This document shows, piece after piece, positions 55,480 through 64,000 of a DNA stretch of 64,000 nt. The DNA lies in assembly GCA_958295665.1 (NCBI GenBank), contig OY282558.1, positions 134,996,326-135,060,325 on the forward strand, given 5' to 3'. Below the pieces are notes generated by a model. The model searched no databases. It was not told where the DNA came from and worked only from the letters and a program-made list of their open reading frames with translations. Numbering within the stretch: position 1 is the stretch's first letter; every line of letters starts with the position of its first letter. The position numbers and the translations under genes are program-made. The DNA comes from Tipula vernalis (taxonomy: Eukaryota; Arthropoda; Insecta; Diptera; Tipulidae).

Positions 55480-56490
55480 GGCCAACCCATCAACAGAAAA
55501 CAACGAAACTGTGGTTTCTGGTCTTCCTGAGGGTAGTATTTTGGGACCTCTCCTGGTTAGTCTATATCTTAATGACCTTGGGAATAATATAAAATTTTGT
55601 AAATTTCATTTTTATGCTAATGACTGCCAGATTTATATTAGTGGTGAAATCAACCATATTGAATCAATTTTCGAAAAATATTCACGGTTGGTCTGCCAAA
55701 AATGGCAACAAACCATATCAAACCCACCTACGGTTTACATTGATCATAACCCAATACCCTTTTCAGCAAGCGTTAATAATTTAGGATTAATAATTAACGA
55801 AAATTTATCCTGGAATAATCATGTATATAAAGTATGGGGAAAAATTAATTCAATTCTGTACAGTTAAAACTCCCTTGCGCATATGTTACACTGAATTGAG
55901 AATCTATTTAGTTAAATCTCTTATTCTTCCCCATATAAATTATTGCGAAGCAATTTCATTTAATAATGCTATCAGATATGTTTACAATCTTAATCGTTAT
56001 GATCATGTCTCAGGTTTGACGCACCATCTAATTTTTAGGACGGTTTTATTTATTTTCAAATTGATCAAATTTCGTTAACCAAAATATCTATTTGATAAGA
56101 TTGAGTTTGCCTCATCAATCAGCACGGATCACATTGTCATACGCGTAATTGTTCGAACGTATATAATAACTCGGTGCTAGTTCGTTGCATTTCATTTTTT
56201 AACAAAATCTCAAAATCAATTCTCTAAATCTATTCAAAAAGTTGTCACTTGAATATATTAATAGTTCATTCGATTAAGGCAATTTTGTTGCACACTTGAT
56301 CTTAAATTAAATATTAAACGTTAATTCTATTTAATTATGTCATAACTTTTATTTATATTGTGTTTTTATTTTTCTATAATTTCTATTATTGTATGAAATT
56401 TTTCTTTTTTTATTTAACTGTTTTTAAAACGATAAAAAGCCTCTGTACTTAGATCGTTAATAAATAAATAAATAAATAAAAATAAATAAA
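55480..56490 (+). mobile_element. Jockey-like non-LTR retrotransposon, 5' truncated
   Basis: Plus strand, from about 55480 to a (TAAA)n tail at 56459-56490. The frame at 55400-55867 holds SGLPEGSILGPLLVSLYLND and FHFYANDCQIYIS, the reverse transcriptase signature with the second residue pair of YADD changed (YAND). NLGLIINENLSWNNHVYKV follows. The frame at 55821-56078 gives the next segment (ELRIYLVKSLILPHINYCEA). 5' truncation with a simple tail is typical of LINE insertion. The loss of one catalytic aspartate and frame changes make it inactive. Confidence 0.88.
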
Positions 56491-56609
56491 CAGATGAAAA
56501 GTAAAGTCACGAGGTTATCTGCTTTATGAAATGGATTTCTTATAATTATTTAAAAGAAATATAGTAGTTAACATTTTTATGTTTCCTTCAGAAAATCATT
56601 TAAAACCCC

Positions 56610-56815
56610 ATAGTCTCGAGGAACCCCAGAATAAAATTAAATTCACCGCGGAGTTCAATTTTATTCGGGATTTTCTCGAGATTACGGGATTTTATACCCT
56701 CGGGATTATGTATCCTCCGGATTTTGAACCCTCGGAATTTTTTTCTTTCAGGATTTTGTCCCTCGGGATTATGTCCCGTGGGATTTTGTCAATCGGGAAT
56801 ACGGCACCAACCCTT
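56610..56815 (-). repeat. CCCGAGG-type array 6, inverted, with palindrome and hAT-like end
   Basis: On the minus strand it reads AGGGTTGGTGCCGTATTCCC, then ACAAAATCCC units, then AATAAAATTGAACTCCGCGG. It ends at 56815 with ACCAACCCT on plus, matching the start of block 4b and the hAT end. Confidence 0.8.
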
Positions 56816-57056
56816 TAGAACAATATTAAGAATTTTTAAATTTTAAAATAAGGTAAACGGCTATGATATTGACATACTCCGCGACAAATGCAAGTTTGAT
56901 GTTCGCTATTATATGTATATGTAACCAATTATTTTTAATATGTTTGCAGATTTTTTCAATTACTAATGTATCTAAAAATAATTTGGCTAACTCAATGTAG
57001 AAATTAAAAATAATTTTCATTCATTATTTTAAATATTTAACGAAAAAGGAAAAGTG
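56816..57056. other. AT-rich spacer
   Basis: AT-rich sequence between the array and the Tc1 element; I see no genes or repeats. Confidence 0.3.
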
Positions 57057-57058
57057 TA

Positions 57059-58643
57059 CAGTGCTGGTAAAAAAAAATTGGGCAAACATATTTTGTTACA
57101 AATTGGAGTCTTTTTTTGCTAAAATTACTAAACTTTTGAAAGCAATTGGCTTATTGTTTCATTTTAAATACATGTATGACCTAATTTTTTGGAAAAAAAA
57201 ATGTTTCCTGCAATTTAGGGGGAAAACCCGAAAAATGCCAAAATTTTCAAAATTCGCTGATTGGAGTTAAAGTAATGGAATAAATTAAACACTTATTATT
57301 TAATTTTTTTTTTGTTTTTTACTGATTTATAGAAATTCTATCTTTAATATTAATATTTTGTTGAACCGCCATTTGCTTTTATTACAGAGATACACCTCTG
57401 ATTTATTGACTTTGATAAATTTTTCAAAGTCGTAGAAGGCATGGATTCCCAAATCGTCATTAACAAACTTTTTCAAGCTTGAATTGATGCTGGGCGCTTT
57501 CTTGCTACTTCTAGCTTCATTATAGACTAAATATTTTCTATGGAATTTAAGTCTGGACTGTATGGGGGCCAGCCCAACACATCGATATTTTTTTCTTCGA
57601 AGTGCTTTTTTACCTTTAAATAAAGAGATAAGAAAAAAAAACAAGTTTTTAGCAAATTATTTACGTTTATCTGAAAGGCAATTTTTCTATCTACAATTCA
57701 AAATGAATAAATCACAATTTTGGCGCTAAGGCACGGAGCGTTGTCCTGTTGAAAAATAAATCTGCAAGTCTCGTAAAAAAGCTTTAACATAGAAGGCTCA
57801 AATTTGTTATGTAGGACCTGCAGATAAACAGCTGCTGTAATTTTGGAACTAATGAAGCACAATCGACCGGTTTAACTTCCAGAAAGGCATCCCGAGACCA
57901 TAACTCCTTCATTTTTCGGTGGAAGTCTTAAAAGACATCCGATGCTAAGCCTCTTGCGAGATTCTCTCCTTATGAGAATTCTTCCATCTCCAAGATGCAG
58001 CTTGAATTTTGATTCATCGGAGAAAATCACATCATTCCACATCTCTTGAGCCCAAGAAACATGCTCCTGGGCCCATAGCAAACGTTTTTTTTGTCACTCG
58101 TAATGTGAACTCAGGCTTGTGGACTGGTTTAAGTGCTTTCAAACCAGCTTAACCAATTTTTTTCTCACTAAGGTGGCCGAAATTTGTTTTCCCGTTGCTC
58201 GCTCAAGATCCCCTCTTATGTCCGATGAAGTTTTAAAACGGTTCCGACGACATTGTAGTATTAAAAATTCTAAAATCTCTAAAAATTGATCAAATTCAAT
58301 GAATCAGAGGTGTATCGCTGTAATAAAAGCAAATGGCGGTCCAACAAAATATTAATATTAAAGATAGAATTTCTATAAATCAGTAAAAAACAAAAAAAAA
58401 AAAAAAATAAGTGTTTAATTTATTCCATTACTTTAACTCCAATCAGCGTATTTTGAAAATTTTGGCATTTTTCGGGTTTTCCCCCTAAATTGCAGGTAAA
58501 TTTTTTTTTCCAAAAAATTAGGTCATACATGTATTTAAAATGAAACAATAAGCCAATTGCTTTCAAAAGTTTAGTAATTTTAGCAAAAAAAGACTCCAAT
58601 TTGTGACAAAATATGTTTGCCCAATTTTTTTTTACCAGCACTG
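57059..58643 (-). mobile_element. Tc1-family transposon with about 360-bp terminal inverted repeats
   Basis: 1585 bp between TA duplications (57057-57058 and 58644-58645). Both ends are CAGTGCTGGTAAAAAAAAATTGG. The inverted repeats stay easily alignable for about 360 bp (57059-57420 against 58283-58643) with small indels, far longer than the usual few tens of bases. The right repeat covers the 3' coding end too, since the left arm includes the transposase C-terminus. Transposase is on the minus strand and broken. Confidence 0.93.
57345..58090 (-). pseudogene. Tc1 transposase remnant
   Basis: The frame at 57872-58081 carries AQEHVSWAQEMWNDVIFSDE and SKFKLHLGDGRILIRRES, with the catalytic D of FSDE. 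Downstream, in another frame near 57570, comes LGWPPYSPDLNSIENI, with the DE segment in which the last catalytic residue is the E of IEN, followed by a stop and decayed C-terminal sequence. The N-terminal helix-turn-helix part (58090-58270) is too broken to define. A Tc1 DD34E-type enzyme; inactive. Confidence 0.88.
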
Positions 58644-58997
58644 TACATAACACTGATCTACCACAAAAACGTTGTTTCTATTACTGACTTTTTTGGTTTC
58701 TAATACTGACATACTGTTGGGTGTGTAAGATTACTAAATTAAACGCTTATTTTCTGAAAGGTAAATAAAACAATATCTACATAAGTATTCCAAGAGTTTA
58801 TTTATTTAATAAAATAACTTAAACTTATAAAATTAAGGTACTTCTGGTATCACATTAAAATAAAATATTTAAAAATAAAAACAAAAATAAACAAAATATA
58901 GCTTTTAATTCTGCCTATCACAAGTGAATTAAACTAAAATATTAATAAAACAATATAAAAACAATAGTTATTTGTGTATCAAGAGCGCAAAGTGCCA

Positions 58998-59067
58998 GTT
59001 TGTCACGCGAGAAAGGAAATTACTGGCCGACGGGACGGAGGCCAGCAACCTTTCGAGCGTGACAAAC
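58998..59067. repeat. Stem-loop with 19-bp arms
   Basis: GTTTGTCACGCGAGAAAGG (58998-59016) pairs with CCTTTCGAGCGTGACAAAC (59049-59067) at 17 of 19 positions. Inside the loop CTGGCC (59022-59027) pairs with GGCCAG (59039-59044). A compact nested hairpin, GC-richer than its surroundings. Confidence 0.8.
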
Positions 59068-59305
59068 AACTTTACGGACGTGTTTCACACTTTATTTTTC
59101 CTACAATCATTTTAAAAAATATAATAAAAAGATAATTTTGTAGTAAAATTTACTATACTGACAATACGATTTTATTTTAGGACCGACATTTTGTTCAATC
59201 GAGTAGTCAAAGATTTTTTTTATTTTTCATAAAGAAAAACAAAAATTTGGTTTGATGTTTTATACAAACATTAGTCTTTCTTAAAAATTGCGTGCGGTTT
59301 CAAGT

Positions 59306-59340
59306 TTTGTCACACGTTTCTAAGAGAAACGTGTGACAAA
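59306..59340. repeat. 35-bp near-perfect palindrome
   Basis: TTTGTCACACGTTTCT and AGAAACGTGTGACAAA are exact 16-base complements around AAG. The arm start TTTGTCAC is shared with the stem-loop 300 bp to the left, suggesting a common small element. Confidence 0.9.
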
Positions 59341-59475
59341 GTAATTTGTTTATTAACTGTCAAAAAACAGACACTTTGGGCTTTGAAAACAGAGAAAAAA
59401 AGCCAGCTTTTCACGGCGATTGTAGGAAAAATATATTTTTGGTTATCCTTATAACAAAACATTTGTTATGTACTC

Positions 59476-59715
59476 TTAAAATTTATATTTTTGTATGTCA
59501 GGAACACTGTAGATCCCTCGATAATTGAGAAGTTCAGGTTCAGGAATAATTTGAACAATATCCTGAATGGGATGAAAAAGAATATCATCTTTGTCAGGCC
59601 ACTTCCAGTTTGGGCCACTCATTCCCATTACTTTGACTGACACTTCATTATTTTTTGTTTGTAAAACAATACCCGGGAAATATTCCTCCGTGCCGAATGA
59701 TGACATAATTGCCAA
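59476..59715 (-). pseudogene. C-terminal domain of the pogo-like transposase
   Basis: A 79-codon frame with FGTEEYFPGIVLQTKNNEVS, VKVMGMSGPNWKWPDKDDI and HPIQDIVQIIPEPE. This small domain (xxPGxV...WKWPxxxD) is common at the C-terminus of insect transposase-derived proteins. It lies 220 bp downstream of the main frame, separated by frame breaks. Confidence 0.65.
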
Positions 59716-59934
59716 TCTTAAGTTGGCTGATATTCGTGGTAGTCTTTTCAGTAGGTGGTGTATTTTGTATTTTAGACTTTTTTACGGTGCTGTTATTCTT
59801 CGCTGAATTCTTTTTGGCTTCCATTTTAATTTTTCGATCTTGTTTATTTTGAATTTCTTGTTCTTTTTCAGCTTTTTTTTTGTGTTATAATTTATGTATT
59901 CCTCCGAAGATGCCTCATTCGGTTTAGTTTCTGG

Positions 59935-61501
59935 CTAAACGAAACTGTTTTTAAAGGGCGTTTGCACATTCGATAGAAATAATTGCTCATTTTCAGTTTC
60001 AATATTCTTTGAAATGCTTTTAGCTTGATCATGGGCATTTTCATCAATATCTTTGTGGTTTTCTATTGACAAATTTATTACTTCCCCTACTCCGTCAATA
60101 TTTTCCCACAATTGATCAACATCGAAACCACTAAATGCTGCATAAAGATCAATGTTTTCCAAAGTTTGATCGCCAATTACTAGAACAGACTTCTCCTGTT
60201 GTACATCATACGCAATAGTGGAATTCAAATTAGTGGCGTCACTAATCGTAGAAAAATTGATTTGTTTCGGATGATATTTATTTTTTACATCAACCCACAC
60301 ATGGTACAAATTTTGGTCCTCTTTAATACCCCGCCATATCCCTCGGGTGTCTTTAAAGCATTGCAATTGATTTTCTGTCAGAAAAGACTCAAATATATCT
60401 ACAAAAGACTCCGATCGTACTCTATTATCCGTTCTAGGTGTTGTTGCTGCTGGTGTTACTTGTGGATTCTTTATCATTTTGAGGTAATTAACAGCGTCTG
60501 CCGAAAATGGGTATATGCCACATGTTTTGAAAGCATTTTTAATCGTCGATGCTTTAGAAGCTGTTGGTAAGACTTTCGCCAGCAATGGTGCAAAATCTTC
60601 CTTTTTCAACTTTTTTCCTTCATTTTGCATTTTCCAGCTATGTACAGCTTTCTTCCATTCTACCTTTAAGGAGCGAAAAACACCAACATCTAGTGGTTGC
60701 AAAAGGTGGGTTGCATTTGGTTAAAGTGCTATTAGAATAATTTGGTGTTCCTTGCAAAATTCGCTTAAGGCGAGCGGTAAATAACGCAAACGGGATTCGT
60801 TTATATTTATGTACCACCATCGGTGGAGGAATATCGCCTGCAGCAATTACCACAATCAATGTAGTTAGGCACTCTTTTTCGTCATTGCTGCTCATATAAT
60901 ACACCGCTTTTTCACCTTTTCTGGTTAGGACACATTTTTCCTTAGGCGACAATAAAAATGCGCTCTCATCGCAGTTGAAAACACGTTTTGGATCATCAAT
61001 AATATGCAGGTAATTATTTTCTGCAAAATACGTTTTAATCTGTTGGAACCAGTCACGAATATTATGCTCTCTGATAATAGCACGACTCCTAACTAAATGT
61101 TGTGAAACACGCTCCGAAATATCTGGATTTCGTTTTAAAAACCCCTCGTACCATCGCCTTCCTGGTCTTCCACCTCTAAAATTATTCTGACGATTTAGGT
61201 TTTCAAGCAGTAGTTGAACACTATCCAGAAGCTGATCCTTTGTTGCGGGAAACTCAGCCTTACCGATATAAACAATCCATTGTTTAATTTTTTGCTCCTC
61301 TTCAGTAGTCAACACTGTTGGGTGACCGATGGATGCATTTAACTCATATACTCGTACATCTCTTTGTTTGTATAATAAAGTTATTCGGGGAATTTTATAT
61401 TGTTTACTTGCTGTGTATACGGTCATTCCATTCGCCATATTTTCAAGAGCAGCGTTAAGATCATACCGGCTGTATTGAAGACGTTTCAATTTCGTGGTCA
61501 T
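59935..61501 (-). pseudogene. pogo/Tigger-like transposase, catalytic core deleted
   Basis: The N-terminal frame (60638-61501) starts MTTKLKRLQYSRYDLNAALE with a psq-type helix-turn-helix (YTASKQYKIPRITLLYKQRD), a CENP-B-like region (FRGGRPGRRWYEGFLKRNPD) and the first catalytic aspartate (VFNCDESAFLLSPKE). At VVHKYKRIP it jumps to a segment just before PNATHLLQPLDVGVFRSLKV: the part with the second aspartate (usually DGHxSH) is missing and a stop and frameshift follow near 60722. The C-terminal frame (59935-60702) starts QPLDVGVFRSLKVEWKKAV. Order and motifs fit Tigger/jerky-type DDE enzymes. Confidence 0.88.
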
Positions 61502-61955
61502 TCTAAAAATTGTAATGCTCGTTTACTGACAGGTTTGTATATAATACTGACATATAAATTAAATGGTTTTTATTACAATTAAATGCACCGAAAATATACA
61601 GTCAGTTTTAAGTTTACCCATATTTAATTACTTTTAAATCATTTAAATTATTTAGAAAGTCATTAAAATTAAAATAAATTGTTTAAATTTAAGAAAATAA
61701 ATTTCAGATTACTTTCATTATATTGACATATTGAGGATTTTATACTGAGCTAAGTAAGGACTTATTACTGACAGTCTCCTTTAACAATTATTTCTGACAA
61801 AACTGCTATAAATTATTAGTGTCAGAATTAGGACATAAGAGAAGTAAACTTTGTTAAGATAAGTAAACTTTGCAACTAAATCGAAAAACCATTTTATGAT
61901 CGGTTAAACACACATTTCTTAGAATAAGATTTAGAAATAATGCTTATAGACCTAA

Positions 61956-61975
61956 TACTGACACATGTGTCAGTA
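61956..61975. repeat. 20-bp perfect palindrome of the TACTGACA motif
   Basis: TACTGACACATGTGTCAGTA, a self-complementary pair of the motif repeated near the pogo-like element's edges. Confidence 0.9.
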
Positions 61976-62020
61976 AAAGGGACAAGTCAGTTATTCATTT
62001 GTGTCTAAGTAATACTGACA

Positions 62021-64000
62021 AAACTATTTTAACAAAATTTATATTTATCTTCAATTTTTTCACTTAAATACACTTTAATAACTGAAAGTAATTAACAATA
62101 AAACTCATTTAAATTAAATTTAATAATTAAATAATACTTACATAGGAAATATTACTAAAAAACGGCACTTAAAAATTTAAGGCAAAATGGTAAGAAATTT
62201 GCACAATGCACGTGTATCCACGATCGCTTTCAAATTGTAACTGATTTTTATTGAATTTTATACACTAATACAGGAATATTTTAGAAGGATGAGACAGGAA
62301 TATTCATGTTTTTATTTAAACAAAGGTTTTTGTATAAGTGTTGAACAATTATCTTAAAAACTAAAAAATATGCAATATACAGTCCTCGCTACAAAGAACA
62401 ACGCAGCAACAATAAATTAAAAAAAGGGGACTTTTCCTCAAATCACAGCTCATCGCGATCGCTTCCTGGCACTCGAAACTCATTCTCATTTTTTCTCAAA
62501 ATCGGTGGAGACGTTCCCGAAACCCTCGATACATACAAACAAACATACACTGTTTAAGTAAATGGAATGAAACACATATATGTTCTGTATAGTGCGCAGA
62601 ATTCTCCAAGTCGCTCTATTTCTAATGTTGCTGCAAATCAGCAGATACACTACATAAATGAAAGCAAATCTACCAATTTTTATAATTTTACATTTTTTCA
62701 ATCAATTAATTTAGTTTGTTGACAGCAAAAAACATTTTCTGACAATTGCCTTAATGGCGGATAAAAATTAATTTATCTGTTACAAAACAAGGTCACAGGC
62801 TACAACAATGTTATAAAATACAAATAAAAAAAATGGTCGGGTTATGGGATGCCGATCCATATAATGGCGGGTGCTAATGGTGTAATATGATATGATAGAG
62901 GGGTACGGAAATGACAATCATAATTTTGATCCTATGTATGTATAGCACATTTCTGAAATTATACGTTTCTTGGAGCTTAGTATATTCCAGAATTATGCGG
63001 ACCTGTTTCCTTGACTTAAATAGTTTTTGAGCAATTAGTCACCGAACAACAAGGGCGGAACCCCAGCAAAATTAATATCTAACTACATAGTTAAGTTAAT
63101 AAAGTTAATATAAACAACATTCTCTATTTTAGTTGTTAGTGTGCTAGTTTATTTAAATTTTATCCGGCAATATATAAAATTTCAAAAGAAATTAAAGTGG
63201 CGGTAACGGGTGTAATAATCGGTAGTAGAGTATTTAAAATAATTTTAGTTGCACTATTTCCAAATGCCATTCACCTTGTAAAATGCTTGCACGACTTTTG
63301 GAGTAAAATGAGGGATGAAGAAAGTGCGACTTTATTTACAAATGAACTTCTAATCAATATTTTTAATTTAGTGAAAGTTTCTGGATGAGAGATCATTGCT
63401 TTGCAGTCATAATTCGGTAGTCAGAATAAAAGGTCAAGGAGAAAAACAGTCCTAAATGCAAGAAAACTACCCATTAAATGCAAGCATACTCCTAGTATGA
63501 TTCTCGCCTTGCAAACAACTACTTTATAAGTGTGACTAGATTGGAGGGTGTTTTTAAGCGAGGCAAGAACCATAGTAGGACAGTAGTTAAAGAAGACCAA
63601 GAGACTCCATTTAAAACGTCTTGTATTGGCTTGAACCTGTGTTAAAACATCCGAAAGAAAGAAACAAAAAAAAAATTAACGCCGGTTGTTGTCATTTTCA
63701 AAGACTTGAAGACAAAGTGAAAAATAGGAAAGCCAAAAGAAAATATTTACAAAGGACAACTAAAATTTAGTGAAAAAGAAACCAAGTGAATTCAGAAGCA
63801 AAAATCAATCTTTATTCACGAAGGAGAATTAGACACAGGTGGGCTTTGAAAAATTAACTCATGATCAAGAATTAAACGTAAAACTTATTACCATTTTCAA
63901 TTACCGATTTTACAAAATGTCTCAAAAATATTACCATCCAAATTACAGGTAATAGATTTCATCCTTACCGGTAATAGTCTTCAATAAAAATCATTAAAAC
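62021..64000. other. Intron/intergenic tail, no recognised features
   Basis: Mostly AT-rich. Frames of about 60-70 codons (62486-62701 minus, 63197-63388 plus) show no known motif. TTACCGGTAATA near 63967 is a short palindrome. If Mondo continues to the right, this is still its first intron. Confidence 0.4.

Larger units (their letters stand above)
58680..62020 (-). mobile_element. pogo/Tigger-like transposon relic
   Basis: Transposase sequence on the minus strand (59476-61501) is bracketed by repeated ACTGACA motifs: ATTACTGACT and AATACTGACA at about 58682 and 58710 on the left; several copies between 61545 and 62015 on the right, including a palindrome at 61956-61975. I take these as subterminal binding sites. 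I could not fix the exact ends or a TA duplication. Confidence 0.65.

Noticed and set aside
63197..63388. 63-codon plus-strand frame as a small membrane protein
   Set aside because: No recognisable motif or partner exon; likely chance in AT-rich DNA.

Overview
The window is insect nuclear DNA. It is AT-rich, the genes carry GT-AG introns, and nearly every class of insect transposable element is present. The conserved genes are animal genes: a vreteno-type Tudor protein (insect piRNA pathway), an RPA-interacting protein and the first coding exon of Mondo. I cannot place the insect further from sequence alone, although the AT-richness and element mix would fit a fly or midge.

Layout. 1-1060: degenerate TTCTAGAA/TTCCAGAA arrays. 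1061-11040: three truncated LTR retrotransposons (copia, CsRn1-like Ty3/gypsy, mag-like Ty3/gypsy) joined head to tail, all on the minus strand. 11071-11890: PIF/Harbinger deletion derivative. 13458-16093: vret, minus strand, two exons. 17551-17837: inverted-repeat MITE. 18124-21860: second CsRn1-like gypsy. 22913-33670: the last four exons of a plus-strand seven-helix-type receptor, with a 9-kb intron that holds a LINE relic, a 2.5-kb foldback-like array and a K02A2.6-type gypsy. 35.4-38.4 kb: LINE relic, gypsy integrase relic, 284-bp Harbinger-type MITE and a tRNA-derived SINE. 39158-39954: Rpain, three exons, plus. 40637-41007: first coding exon of Mondo, plus. Its next exon is not in the window, so the following 23 kb is probably one intron. 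That stretch holds a full-length BEL/Pao element (41580-47523), a mag-like gypsy 3' half, a triplicated repeat, a hAT derivative with perfect 8-bp target duplications, arrays of a CCCGAGGGTACAAAAT motif, a jockey-like LINE end, a Tc1 element with very long inverted repeats and a pogo/Tigger-like element.

The four host genes are not an operon and do not obviously work together. Vret acts in piRNA biogenesis in the cytoplasm, the receptor in a membrane, Rpain in nuclear import of replication protein A, and Mondo in glucose-responsive transcription. All eight recognisable LTR-retrotransposon units lie on the minus strand, antisense to the three plus-strand genes. The 1-11 kb part has the nested, one-direction layout of a uni-strand piRNA cluster, a hypothesis small-RNA data could test.

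Almost every transposon reading frame is broken by frameshifts, stops, deletions or lost catalytic residues. Boundaries are exact where terminal repeats and target duplications are visible and approximate elsewhere.
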